A stretch of DNA of 64,000 nucleotides, taken from contig JAZKJV010000604.1 in assembly GCA_037367405.1 (NCBI GenBank), positions 186,001 to 250,000 on the forward strand. Direction: 5' to 3'. The stretch comes from Ottelia alismoides (lineage: Eukaryota > Streptophyta > Magnoliopsida > Alismatales > Hydrocharitaceae). The position numbers were made by a program, and so were the translations under genes. The notes beneath the pieces were generated by a model. It did not search any database and was not told the origin of the DNA. It saw nothing but the letters and a program-made list of their open reading frames with translations. This document shows positions 10,640-22,768 of this stretch, one piece after another (position 1 is the first letter of the stretch; each line of letters opens with the position of its first letter).

Positions 10640-11369
10640 TTTTTTCATATACGACTTTAGACTAATTCTTCGTATGGTTTGATTTCATCATTTTGTTTGT
10701 TTTTCAAATAAGAAAGTTGACAAGGTTGTCTAAGGCCAATGAGAAAACCTCGTATATATTATATTTGGAAAGAATTTTTCTTATGATGAATTTGGAAAGA
10801 AGGATAGGTGATGGATAACTTTTGATATGACATTTGGGAAGATTTGTTGTATTGATTTGGTGAATAGATATATTTTTCAAACGTTTTAAATGATCAATTT
10901 ACGAAGAATGCTCAAAATGCACAAATATGCTAACAAATGTGTGGGCATGCTCAAATGCTTATGTAGACATTTGAATAGACTCAACAACATCCAAATACCC
11001 TTAAAAGAACAAAAACACTAAAATGCTCAGTTACGATCTAAGTGCATTCATTAACACACTTAGCTACATTGAGACTTGCTCGAGAGTACTCAAGAATATG
11101 AAAATGCATTACAAGATGCATACAAACATTGAAAAGCATGTGAATAGCATGTTGATGATATGATGCATATGTTGTGAGATTGGAAATGTTGATCATGAAT
11201 TGCATGTGTTACGAAAAAGGAAATCAAATCAAAGAATGTGAGCTTGTGGCTATTGCTATTGTCATATGTAGGATATAATCATGATAACCTCACATTTATC
11301 TGGATATCCCTCTTGTTATGTTTGATTGGAGAGATTGTTGAGATTTAAATCATAGTAGAGGGAAGGAAA
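10640..11369. other. Intergenic, AT-rich, no gene seen
   Basis: No open frame of interest and no repeat terminus recognised apart from the copia target duplication GGAAA at 11365-11369. It may hold distal promoter sequence of the minus-strand gene. Confidence 0.5.
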
Positions 11370-13926
11370 TGTTAGCCATGTGAGCCCGAGGCGAACCGTT
11401 CCAGCAATAAATGTTATTGTAATAAATGATTTATCAATAAAAGTTATTGATTGTTTTTCACTCCCTTTCTGAGATTAAATGAATGAATGCACTATAAGGC
11501 CCCTCTATACAATAAGGGTTATGTACCATGGCCAACTTGATAATCATACAGTTGTTGATTCATTGATTGAATCATAGAGGTTGATGCTTGGATGAATATC
11601 TAAGGAATTAGATAGAGGGCTCATCAAGCATCATCAAATGATTATTAAGTGATGATCTCCATCCTGAGTAGGAGATGGCAATCCTTTCTCATTTGGCTGA
11701 TATCTGACCGACCTCTTGATGCAGGTCCTCTGCATGGGAATAGTGAGTCGGAGGTGTCAGATTAGTTGAGTCAATAGGTTGACTTAACGAGATCGAGATA
11801 ACCAAAGACCTATGTTGAAAAATGTCGCAGCATAGGCATGCATCCTCTGACTAGAGACAGATGTGTTCCTATATGTCTGAGTATGTACATTTGGCAGACT
11901 AATAGGTTGATGACCTGACCAAGGTCTATACACTGGCGAGCTGGTGTGCATGCAAGGACGTATGAGTAATACGATCTCTCAAAGGGATCATACAGGTTCA
12001 CATGTGAAACGAAAGACACGATCTCACTCATGAGGTATTGGGACTAATCAAATTCCATACATGGTCGTCATGCTTTGGAAGCATGACAAGAATTTGAAGG
12101 TATGATATATGCTTTGGGAAAGCATATGATCAATACCAATTCCCAATGACCAAGATTGAGAAACTTGGTGATCAAACCCTGAAGATGACAGTGTAAAATT
12201 GATCTATATCTTCAGGATGATCATAGGTCTTCCAGTATGCAGGATGTACATGTGTTGGGAATACCTGAGGGTGATGTGATCATAAATGATTGTATAACCA
12301 TGACGCTTCCATTCCGAGGGAGTGATGAAACATGTTTGGATTTTAGTGACTCCTCTCAGTAGAGAAGTGACCTAATCTTAGTCCATGTATAGGACATTGA
12401 TCTAAATGAGATTCAGATGCAATGAGAAGATTATGTCTATGGCCTTGATTCAATCAAGCATCTGTGGGAGGTCCATGAGATCTGGATTTGAGATGTGATC
12501 TCAGTATCCAAGTCACTATACATGGAACAATACAATTGCCTTGTCCTTATCTCCAAGTATTTGCGGAGAAAGCACATTTTTCTTGAAAGGTTTCAAGGAT
12601 AATTCCAAAGTTGAATTATATCTAAGAATTGAGAGATTAATAATTAAATGTGATTTAACTATCTTGATGCATGTCGATAATTATCCAATATAATTAAATA
12701 TGATTTAATTATTATGGATAAGAATAATGTGGATAGTAATATCCAATTATTCATAATATATCAACATTTTGATTTATAATATATTAGAGAGAGCTAATTA
12801 TGATGTATATTTGTTAATTAATTATTGGTATGAATTGGATTGACATTGTATAATGATTTCAAAATGTAAATTATTTTTTGTTTTGAGTTGTGAATATGAT
12901 TCACGAATTTCCAATGGTAAGATTGCAATATTCTCAAAATTAATTATGAAATATTTTTGTAAAATAAATCGCAACAAAAGTTGTTGGAAAATATGGGAGA
13001 TTTTCATGGAGATATGCAATCTCATGAGATTGCATGAGATTGCCTCCACCATGGAATCATGGTCGACGGCTACCAAGTTCCATAAGGAAATTGGTAGCCG
13101 TCCTACCTATTCCATGTGGAGATGTAATCTCCATGCTTAGAGATGTAATCTCCATGCTAATCTCTCCATATTTGATTGATTTAATTTAGAATTGAATTGT
13201 ATTTGATTTATCAAATATATTTAATATAAATTAAATTATTAGTTGTTGTTTTTTTACCAACAACAATCTTGACCATTGAATTAAACACAAATCAATCTCA
13301 TCCATTGATTTGGTGTGTCTCATGGATTGTGATCCATGGACTCCTAAAACCCTATAAATAGAGAGGCATGACTTGCTCTATAGGGTTATGCTATTTGAGA
13401 TACAAATCTCTCTCTCTATCCTTCCACACGTCAACCCTCTTTTCTCCTCCATTGGTGTCCGTCCACCAAACCCTAGAGGAGAGGCTTCGTCGTCGCTTCG
13501 CCACCACGCCGCCGCCTCGGCGTTCCTCGGTTCTCCATCTTCTTTGGAGTTTTTCGCTCACGAAGAAGGTGTTCGATCTCGTACGATGAGATCAGGAGTT
13601 CACCGTGCTTGGATCAACTTCTTAGACTGCGAGGATCACGCGACTTATCCCCACGCTCGCAAGCATCTTCTCCGACGATCGGACTTGAGACAGGAGGTCT
13701 CTTTTCGTAGAGACTCGATCAACCAAGATACAAGAGGTATTCCTTTATACTTGATGTGGTTTTATATGAAACGATCCGAGAATCGTTCTTGGATCATGTG
13801 GTTTCATCACATGAAAAATTTTTAATTCCGCTGCATAGAACAACTAGTACGACTAGTCATTCTTCGTCGTATTCGATACGATGTTCACGCTTTGTGATGC
13901 GTTTGAGGATTATCCCATATCCTTCA
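11370..13926 (+). repeat. Copia 5' LTR
   Basis: 2,557 bp, TG...CA. It matches 54129-56655 throughout, with scattered substitutions. It has one extra 20-bp duplication (AGAGATGTAATCTCCATGCT repeated near 13137-13160) absent from the other LTR. TATA box at 13353. An exact 12-bp inverted repeat GACGGCTACCAA/TTGGTAGCCGTC lies at 13065-13102 in U3; the 3' LTR keeps it with one G-T wobble. Confidence 0.93.
13353..13361 (+). promoter_or_regulatory. TATA box, copia 5' LTR
   Basis: TATAAATAG followed by AGAGGCATG; the same box is at 56090 in the 3' LTR. It marks the U3/R promoter about 2 kb into the LTR. Confidence 0.75.
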
Positions 13927-13928
13927 AT

Positions 13929-13940
13929 TGGTATCAGAGC
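13929..13940 (+). other. Primer-binding site, initiator tRNA-Met
   Basis: TGGTATCAGAGC starts two bases after the LTR end at 13926. It is complementary to the 3' end of plant initiator tRNA-Met, the usual copia primer. Confidence 0.92.
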
Positions 13941-15646
13941 CTTAGGTCGAAGTTTTTGGATATGATCCGTAAACCTAGGATGACTTGGGTTTGTTAAGGT
14001 TACGAAAGTTTTTGTCGCATTTCATTTTCACGCCTCGGTTCAGTGAATAAATTCGACCCTGTTAAAATTTTTAAACACGAATTGATCATTTGTATTTTGT
14101 TCTCTATTAAATAAGGAAACCATAGGATCTGAGTTTACGTAATTTGGATTACATTTGCTCGAGATATAGTTGTTTTAATGAACATGTATTTGCTGTTGCG
14201 GGAACTGTGAATCTTAACATGATTAATGAGTTAATTACTATTTTGATGCATCTAGAAATGCATGTAATATTACTTAGGTTCTGTCATAAATCAAATTATC
14301 AATCTTTAGAAATTGATTTTGCATAATTTGGATTTGATTTGATTGAGATGTGTTAATTTTAGTAAGTAGGGATCACAAGAGAAATTACATTCCATATCAA
14401 GAACCATGTGATTGTCAATTAGTGAAATTAATTGTTAATTTCCTGAAATAATTATGGAAAAATATTTGAGAAATATTAGTAATGATTATTTCTTTAATTG
14501 ACTTGGCCTCAACCAATAAAATGATTAGATTTAATCTAGATCATAATTGGAAATACAATCAACAAACAACTTGCTTGAATAGGATTGGCAAATTTCCTTA
14601 TAATCAAAATTATTTTGATTATTACTATATGGTATAATTTTGGTTGAAGAACCGATGATCATCTCAAGTACAAAGTGATTGGCTCGGCATTATCTGCTCC
14701 CGAGGCGGATATGGTGTCTAGTCAGGGAGCATTGGGGTAGCAGGTTGCACCGTGTGCGGCCTGTCCCACTCCTGCCAGTACTGGCCATGACAACGGATAG
14801 GAAACGGATGATGCCTGAGAGATCATGATGTATTTTCTAATAATTAAATTTTGAATTAATACGTACTTTGAGATAATACCGTATATATATTCAAGTAAAA
14901 CCAATCATGTTTGTTGATTGAATTGGATTGATAATTGATTTAATGAGATTGAATTAATTATATCCAATTAAAACACTCTATTATGAATAGATGTGTATTT
15001 CCCTTGGAAAAATTAATTATATGAATATGATTCATGATAATTAATTAAATTTTGAATATGATGTGGAGGATTACATAAGTGACATCCATGGTCTCCTGTC
15101 AAGGCGAAGGGTTTCCGTCGCTAGGGATTGCATATAGAAGATGCCTGGCCAAAGTGACAGCTCCTGAATGCAAGCGCATCTGGATCGGGCTCTTTGCTTC
15201 TCGAAAGAGTAAGGTTGTATGCGCAGTGACCCCAATATCGGATCCTCATATTATTGGGGTGATATTGGATTGCGCATAACGAGTACTATTCCTGTTGACG
15301 GTTGGTTCAATTAACGATGGGTCAACATCACCTTAGGGGTGGTGGGCTCGGGTGTTAAAGATCGAATTGGAATATGCAAGTTGGACTTACAAAGCGGAAT
15401 GTGTTCCCGCTTCTCTTTATTGGAGTCACAGATTCTCATATTATTGGGATGTGAAAAAAGTAAAGAGGAGATCCCAGTTCTTGCTAGAGATATAGCGGTA
15501 GTATATCTCTTGCTTTGAAAGTGATTAAGGGAATGAACTTTCAAAGTTGACAATGCAAGACTAATTTGATTTAAAATGCCTTAATCATATATATATATAT
15601 ATATATAATTTTATGTTCTAATATAGTGCATTATTAATTTCAGAAA
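13941..15646 (+). other. Copia leader (untranslated) with stem-loops
   Basis: 1.7 kb between PBS and the gag start, AT-rich, without a coding frame. It contains a stem-loop CTCTTT/AAAGAG (about 15190-15209), a larger two-part hairpin at 15218-15278, a direct repeat CTCATATTATTGGG (15245 and 15435) and an (AT)n microsatellite at about 15589-15607. Confidence 0.7.
15218..15278 (+). other. Two-part hairpin in the copia leader
   Basis: TATGCGCA (15218-15225) pairs with TGCGCATA (15271-15278). Inside it CCCCAATA (15230-15237) pairs with TATTGGGG (15252-15259). Both stems are perfect 8-bp matches. Position before gag fits a packaging, dimerisation or translation-control structure; this is inference. 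Confidence 0.6.
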
Positions 15647-15859
15647 ATGAAGTCCATGAACCCACTTAGCAGGCTTCTGGAGGTCAACTAGTTGACCGGA
15701 CCGAATTATTCGGATTGGATCTGTAATTTGGAGCTTGTTCTCTCGGCTAAACGCATAAATTATGTGCTCACAGAAGACAAGCATAAAAGATCTAAATCGA
15801 AGGAAGAAAAGCAATACAATGACAAGTAAGATGAAGATCATGTCTTGGCTAGATGTTAT
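15647..15859 (+). pseudogene. gag: Copia gag, N-terminal part
   Basis: Capsid-type gag start. ATG at 15647, then MKSMNPLSRLLEVN, a stop, and a segment NYSDWICNLELVLSAKRINY typical of copia gag (DUF4219/UBN2 family). It gives 71 codons with in-frame TAG and TAA. It is cut at 15859 by Athila A; gag continues at 33691 in the same frame once one GTTAT copy is discounted. Confidence 0.85.
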
Positions 15860-16536
15860 TGATGAATACTCATTCATCACTCTTTATTCTTATATTTTAG
15901 CTACAAAAACCATTGCAAATGCATGTATATAGTTGTAAATAGAAATAATTATCAAAAGCATGCATTGTGTAAAAACCTATAATTAGCATGTTTTTGTGCA
16001 AAAATAAAAGAATAAAGATTAAAAAGAAAAAGAGGGAAATATTTTGAATAAATATTGAGCAACCTAGCCCAAGGGAGGGCTCAGCATGCGCCTGACCGCA
16101 TAAAAGCCAAAGTAGAGGGAGATAGGGGCTCATGAGTGTACATATCTATGTAAATAGAATAAAAATATTTTCCTCACAAAAATAGACTCAATTAGGCTTG
16201 TAAATATTTGTATATATTTATAAGTATAAAAACAAGATAAAAATAGCAAAAATATCATTCATGTACATGATCACCTTGTATATAGACCACCACATCTATA
16301 TTTATTTAGCCTTATAAATAAATAAAATTAATTTCCAAAATTTTTGTAAATATTCTATATCATATAATATAAATAAATAAAATAAAAACAATTAAAACAA
16401 AGACAAAATAAAAATAACAAAATTAAAAACATAAAAATATATTGTAAATATACCATGTATGTAAATGTACATATGTATTTATTTCACCTATGTATATAAA
16501 TAATAAAAATAAAATAAAAATATCTTTTTATTCCTC

Positions 16537-16593
16537 ATTTTATAATATACAACAACAACAACAAAGCCTTTTCCCACAAAAATTTTATAATAT
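16537..16593 (-). mobile_element. Truncated TTG-tailed SINE-like fragment with 12-bp target duplication
   Basis: ATTTTATAATAT occurs at 16537-16548 and 16582-16593 around a 33-bp insert. Read on the minus strand the insert ends in (TTG)n after GGGAAAAGGCTT. The A 3' LTR (about 30700) has a single ATTTTATAATAT and no insert, so this arrived after element A. (TTG)n tails are known from plant tRNA-derived SINEs of TS type. Confidence 0.6.
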
Positions 16594-16837
16594 AAATAAA
16601 TAAAATATAAAATGGGAATAAAATTGTATAAAAATAACAATTAAAAATCAAAAATTAAAATCTTATATATTGTATATATACCTATATAACCCTACTATGT
16701 ACATACCTTATTTTTACTTTAAAAAATTAATTAAAAATCACTAAAAATAGAAAAAAAATTAAAATAAAAATATTTCATGTTTTAACTTTTTCATAATTCG
16801 GCCATTTGCTACCCTTATTTTCACTTCCAAATATCAG

Positions 16838-16888
16838 CCACGTGGCCGCTACCCATTAGCCCTGGGGATTGTTGACCGCCCGGTCAAC
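16838..16888 (+). promoter_or_regulatory. G-box and inverted W-box pair in Athila A U3
   Basis: Palindromic G-box CCACGTGG (16838-16845) is followed by GTTGACCGCCCGGTCAAC (16871-16888), two W-box cores TTGACC in perfect inverted repeat. Both are unchanged in the 3' LTR (30958-30965 and 30991-31008). The TATA box is about 210 bp downstream. bZIP/bHLH and WRKY factors bind such motifs. Confidence 0.55.
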
Positions 16889-17097
16889 TGCCCCCCAGGA
16901 CCACTTCCCATGGGCTATGACACCCGACCCGACTTCTCAAATTTTTCGTGTCTAAACCCGATCCCCTACCACCTAAACCCAGGGTCCGAATCGTTAATGA
17001 CATATCCGACACCCTCGCCGGAGCCACCGCATCAGGATCCGCGCTCCAGAGTGCCCTACCCGCGCCCTTCTTCCCGGACCCTCCAGCGTATAAAGCT

Positions 17098-17105
17098 CCA
17101 GCTCC
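17098..17105 (+). promoter_or_regulatory. TATA box, Athila A 5' LTR
   Basis: GTATAAAG at the AT-rich/GC-rich boundary; the same box lies at about 31208 in the 3' LTR. It sets U3/R about 1.24 kb into the LTR. Confidence 0.7.
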
Positions 17106-17348
17106 GCCTCCTCCATTCTCATCTTTGGCCATTCGTTTCACTCCCCAGTGAGCTCCAGTGCGTGCGTGAGAGTGACAGCTCACTCCAGGTGCTGTCGCAG
17201 CGAGGAGAGGGAGCGGATTCCACTGATCCGGCGATCAAGCACCGCCGTGCTCCGCCCAGAGCCGGAGCTCGAGCCTCGGAGGGAGACGCTCCTCGAGGCC
17301 ACGACCCAGAGCATCGCCAGCTCGTCCCCGGTCTCATCATCCACCCAG

Positions 17349-17657
17349 GTAGACCCTTTAGCCTTTCCTTTTCGCTAATTTTAGATTACCCCATTTCGTT
17401 CCGCCGCCGTTCTCCCCCGATTCCGACCACGTCCAACCTCCGTTCGACCATCAGGCTTCGCCATAGCCTCCGCCTTCTTCCCGCGCACCTTCTCCATACC
17501 TCCATCCAACCCAGCTCGCACAGGAATTGGGGCTCAAGCTCCTCCGTCCCACCTTCGCCGGAGCTCACCCATATCAACCCTCCGATCACCTTCACCCCGC
17601 CTAACCGGATCGAGGCAGTTTGCCCTCGACCCGCGAGCCTTCTGGTTTGCTTTTCAG
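17349..17657 (+). other. Candidate leader intron, Athila A 5' LTR
   Basis: Donor CCCAG then GTAGAC; acceptor TTGCTTTTCAG then GTACATCCA; 309 bp, starting 251 bp after the TATA box. The 3' LTR has the same sites at 31470-31779, and element B has matching sites at the same distance. Splicing is inferred. Confidence 0.5.
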
Positions 17658-19566
17658 GTACATCCAAGCCCATCTTAGGGCTTGGACCATTCGGTCCAGG
17701 AGCTCTACCGCCGCCGACCTCGCCGGAGCCCTCCAGGGCTCGGCTGGGTCATCGGAAACCACCATCAGCTGCGGAGCATCATCGCGGAGCCTCTCCGATC
17801 TTCAGGAGCAGCAGAGGAGGCCTGGAGCGTTCGCCTTGGGCCGACGAACTTCGCCGGCCAACTGTTCTTCCGGCATCTTCCCCGACTGTCCGATCGTCCT
17901 CGACCTCCAGTTCATATCTCGACCGTCCACTTGAGGAGGTCCCGTCATCGTCAGATCCTTGGAGAGGAGATCTGGACTGCCCGATGCGAGAGGGTTAGCC
18001 ACCTACGCCCTTCACTGTTCGATCCCCCATGTGGCGAAGCCTCCGCCGTCGGATTCGCCCGAGGAGCTTAGCTTGGGAGCGCCAGTCACCCGTCACCGTC
18101 AGATGCTCCACGTGGCATCCATCCAGCGGCTCCATTAATAAAGGGGTAAATATTACTTAGGCCCCCTCTTGTTTTGTCTTTACTATTGAGTCCTGTAAAT
18201 ATTTTAGGTAGTTTATTTCAGTTTGGATATTTGCATAGAGGACCCCGCTCTTTATTTAGTTTGCATTTATGCCCCTGTATGTGATGTGACACGTGTATCG
18301 ACACGTGACTTTCTGGTGTATTTGCATTCCGTGCCCTGTAGTTCTGAGTTGTTAAGTAATGAATGGAAACTTTTGAGATATTGTATTTATACCCCTGTGC
18401 GTATTTTTATTGAGCATGTGCGGATATTTTTCGGTTATTTGCAGATAAGTCCTCAGACTTTTGGTACCTGTTACCAAATAGTCTATAGACTTAGTTTTTA
18501 TTACATTTGGGTCCCTGGGTTCCTCAAGCACGCGCGACGCACGTGTTTACCTGGGATTTTTGCACCAGACCCCTCAAGACTTCGGGTATTTGCACTTAGG
18601 TCCCTGTGCACAATACCCTCTTTCCATTTTTGAATAAAATAGCAAATCACCTCCAAATTTAATGAAAATTGGATACATGGCTCCTGCCACGATGTAAACT
18701 TTTCTATAAATTTTGGAGACATTTTAGACACTGTTTGATATTTTTACAAATTCAAAAACACGTATTTTCTTCACTGTCTGATTTGAAAAATCACAAAAAA
18801 ATATTAAAATTCATTTAAAAATTACAAAAAAATTTACTTATTGTTTGTCTTTGCTTGCTTGATTTTCTAGCCAATTTTGGCTATTTTTCATTATCTAAAA
18901 CACCTAAAAATTGAAAAACGCTCAAAATCTCATAAAAATTCTAGTAAATAAATTAAAAACCCAAAAATAATAATTTAGGTGCTCAAATTTTCCTTGTTTC
19001 CTTATCTTTACAGGAACATTACCTCCAAACTAATTTGGGGCTTCTATATTTTATCTAGGTTCTTTTAGCTCGGCTGGACAGTACCTATAGTTTCAGTCCT
19101 TGTTTGATTTTTAGAAAATTAAATAAACATCAGAAAAATCTCAAAAATTCATTAAAAACAGTAAAAATTATAAAACACAAAAAATATTTTTATTTGAATT
19201 TTTGGTTGATTTTTAGTGCATTAAATAAATTGTTGAAGTGCCTTGTTCTCTTGTTTTTATTATTTTCTTAATATCTTAAAAATCCAAAAAAATATAAAAT
19301 AATTAAAAACCACCAAAAATACATTTTTCTTCTTTTTTTTATTTTCTTTTTGACTACTTCGTAGGCCACGAGGCCAATTCGTGCTCCTTGTGTTTGACCC
19401 TGGTCGCTATACCAGGTTAAATTAGTAACAAGACCGCTACCGTGTTTGATTTGATTTTATTTCTGATTGGTGGTCTCTTCTTTTTCTTGATTGAGCCGTC
19501 CTGATCGCTTGGGTCGCAACGACCGTTTAGCACCTTATTCCTTAGTGGTCGAGATGCTTATCAGAA

Positions 19567-19583
19567 TGGCACTGTTGCCGGGG
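19567..19583 (+). other. Primer-binding site (tRNA-Asp), Athila A
   Basis: TGGCACTGTTGCCGGGG three bases after the LTR end. It differs from the intact tRNA-Asp complement in element B only by G-to-A and C-to-T changes. Confidence 0.88.
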
Positions 19584-21076
19584 AGCACGGCTTAGTAGTC
19601 TTCATTTTATTTTCATTTTTGTTTTCGCGGCTTTTCGCGGCTCTTTTAGAGCTCGCGGCTTTTAGCGGCTTTTTGTTTATATTTTATTTTTGTTTTATTT
19701 TGTTTTATTTTCTTTTCTTTTATTTTTGCTTTTGTTTGATTTTGAGTGTTTATTTTATTTTGCATTTTTGCATATATACCCTCATTTTATTTTCATTTAT
19801 TATTATTATTATTTGATTATTGGTCTGACCACTTATCTTTTTCTTGCGAGGGCCCGAGGACCGAGGCGACCGATTTCGAGAAGCCAACGCAACCGCGAGA
19901 CTCGGAGGAGGCTCCCTTCTGTACGGAGCCGCAGGAGAGAGCGAGAGAGAGTTGAGTAGGAGAGGTTTAGTTTAGGTTTTATTTTCCTTTCATTTGATTA
20001 TTATTGTAATAATACAGGGACTCAGAGACTTGGACTGTGGACTTGATTGACTAGCGGGTCTGTTTCACCGAGCACCGGTGTGCTCGGGGGACCCTTAGGT
20101 TTTTCGCGGTTTTTCTCACAGTTTTGGTTTTCTTTTTACTACCTTTGACGGTGTTTACGCGGTTTTTCATCGAGCCCCTAGACTTAGGATTTTCTGCTTG
20201 CTTGCGCCGTAATTAGTAGGGTCCCCACACCTAATTATCTGCATGTTCCTATAGTATGATTAATTGGACCTACTAATAATTGATTAATAAAAATAACTGA
20301 CTCATCTCCTTCATAGCCTACGTTCCGTAGTCTGCCCCGCAAAGCGCTTTCTCCTACCCCCGATGTGTCGGGCAGAGGAGGGGTAGACCGAGACCGGACC
20401 TTTGGCTTGGAGGTCGGTGACTAGTTAGACGGTTCTGCGAGTAGACTTGCTCATCTAGGACTCGGTTTTCACCGCTGCATCATATAGGGTAGTTTTTTTC
20501 TGTCTTTAAATTTTTGCGCGGATCACTTGCATGTAGAGTGCTGGAGGAAAGGTACGCATTTTTATCTTTGCATGCATCATTGATTTCATCGCGCATCAGC
20601 TTTTTCGTCTTCTCCCCCTTGTTTTTGACTAAATAACCATGAGAACCGAAAAATTCGTTAGGCCTTTGTTTTTATTGAAAAATATTAAAAAAAAAAAGAA
20701 AAACCATAAAATTGGGACTGCTAAAACTATTGACCCTAAAAGACACTCACCTTAAAAATTTGTCTTGGGGAGAGCAACCCCCTCATTGTTTGGTTTGCTT
20801 GCGCGGGAGAGTGACCCGCACCCTAGGTAGAGCCCTCCGGTGCTATTTCCAGCTGACTACCGACTCTTCCGTGCGGGCCAGTCGGTTGGAGTAGTAGCGG
20901 GTATCCCAACAGGTCACGTAAGCGCTCTGATAGATTGCTTGTTCACCTAATAAAAATTGACAAGATAATTTGACCGAGCCTTTACGGTCTTCAGCTCGTG
21001 TTGTGTTGGTGAACAGAGGGTTTGGTTGCTCATCATAGTTTCTCCAGATCTCATCCTCCCTACTCGTCAGATCACG
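19584..21076 (+). other. Athila A leader
   Basis: 1.5 kb between PBS and gag with no sustained frame. A hairpin with arms CTACCCCCGA and TCGGG...GGGGTAG lies at about 20354-20388. Confidence 0.6.
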
Positions 21077-22768
21077 ATGATGGGTAGACGCTCTCTTAGG
21101 CAGCCTCTGGCTGCACCGCTTTCGGGCACGTCTACCCAATCATCTAGGTTGGCCCGCGAGAGCCAAGACCAGTTCTCCGAGCCCGAGTATGACTCCGCCC
21201 TGTTCCCCCTCGACCCCCTTTCTTTCGGTTCTGAGAGATATGAGCCAGAGGAGAGAATAGCAGATTTGACAGCACCTGAGTTTGGCTCATTTGATTTTGC
21301 AGACGTCATGGCCGGTAGTTCTGAGGATCGTTCCCGAGGTCAGCCTGAGCACTTTGTGCTGGACCAGGGTACGATCAACTCCACCCTGATCGCCTCACTA
21401 GAGACCGTTCAGCAGCAGCTGACGGATCAGGGAGCATTCATGATCGATATGAGGAGAGAGATGGAGCAGATGAGAGCAGAGCGAGAGTAGAGGAGAGAGG
21501 GACCGAGGATCCCAGAGGATGCAGATGCAGCAGCCGCCGCAGCCGCCGCAGTCGCAGCAGCCGCCGCAGCCACGGCAGGAGGACCACCGAGACCGATGCG
21601 GGAGTTGCACAACCCCAGATCGACGCTGACGCACCACTGGGTAGTACTTCCAGCCATCGTGGAGGACTTCAAGTTCCCCCCGAACACCTTGCAGCTACTC
21701 CCCCGCTTCCATGGACTTGCGACTGAGGAGCCCCATCTCCACTTACAGGAGTTTCTGATGATTTGCAGTACTGTCCACGACCGTCAGGTGGACCAGGACA
21801 CGATCAGGATGATCGCCTTCCCCTTTTCCCTAGCAGTCAGAGCAGCCACCTGGCTGAAGCATTTGGGGAAGTTCGTTTACACCTGGGAGCAGCTCCGCAC
21901 CGAGTACTTGAACAAGTACTATCCACTCGGGCGGACCAATGCAGCGAGAGCCCTCATCAGCAACTTCTTCATGCTTACCAACTAGCAATTCCATGAGGCA
22001 TGGGAGAGGTTTCGTGAGCTTACAGATCGATGCCCGCACCATGATATTTCCAAGCCCAACCTTGTGCAGAGATTCTTCAACGGGCTAACACCAGAGCTCC
22101 AGGGCTTGGTGAATGCTTCTTGTGGCGGGTCCTATTTCACCAAGGATCACGACCAGGTCTGGGCCATCTACGAGGAGATGGCCGAGAACTATATGGTGAT
22201 GTCCCAGACCAGGTTATACACTCAGGGCAGACCCCAGCAGCAGCCAGGACCCGTGCAGTACCAGAGGATAGCACGGGTCGATGCCGGTCCATCCAGTTCA
22301 TCCGCAGTAGCAGCAGCACAAGCAGAGTCATCCGCTGCGGACATGGGTATTATCAGCGAGAAGTTGGATCGGATGGAGCTAATCGAGAAGAAGCAGTGCC
22401 AGGGAATCACACAGATGGAGCAGATGGCACAGACTCTGAGCGACATGAAGACCCAACTCATGTGTCTCCAGGAGGCACAGACGGCTTCACAGCCCCGTCT
22501 TCAGTCGCGAGGCGATTCCGGCGGCAGCAGCAGCTCGTCCCAGCGCTCCAGCTCCTTTCAGCAGCCTAGACATGTTCACCTTGTACAGGCGGAGCCGTAC
22601 CAGCAGCAGCAACCCTCTTACCAGTCACCACCATCTCCAGACATGCAGATGGTGGTATACCAGCCGGATCAGCCTCTGGCAGTACTCCCGCCAGCCCAGT
22701 ACGACGCAGAGCCGTTGATGGATGTCAACGGGATTTGGTATGACCGTCCTCAGCCTGGGATCCGATAA
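21077..22768 (+). pseudogene. gag: Athila A gag
   Basis: Nucleocapsid/capsid polyprotein. The likely start is MMGRRSLRQPLAAPL at 21077. One frame runs to 22768 with three stops (21488 TAG, 21983 TAG, 22766 TAA). The retrotransposon-gag core includes LLPRFHGLATEEPHLHLQEF (about 21690), FPFSLAVRAATWLKHLG (about 21820), YYPLGRTNAARALISNFF (about 21918) and QRFFNGLTPELQGL (about 22064-22108), hallmarks of Athila gag. An alanine tract (about 21524-21570) comes from CAG/CCG-rich DNA. The C-terminal part has VNGIWYDRPQPG, matched by INGLWYNRNP in element B, so the two families are homologous throughout. Confidence 0.88.

Larger units (their letters stand above)
15860..19563 (+). repeat. Athila A 5' LTR
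   Basis: 3,704 bp. U3 is AT-rich, then G-box/W-box sites, a TATA box at 17098, a GC-rich leader with a candidate intron, and AT-rich U5 ending GAGATGCTTATCA. It is longer than the 3' copy (3,657 bp) mainly because of a 45-bp insertion at 16549-16593. Long open frames here (for example 16910-17998) reflect base composition rather than genes. Confidence 0.92.

Noticed and set aside
16910..17998. 362-codon open frame in the A LTR (and copies near 30926-32184)
   Set aside because: It lies in the GC-rich LTR leader across the candidate intron, is broken differently in the sister LTR, and shows no protein family; Pro/Ser/Arg bias is compositional.
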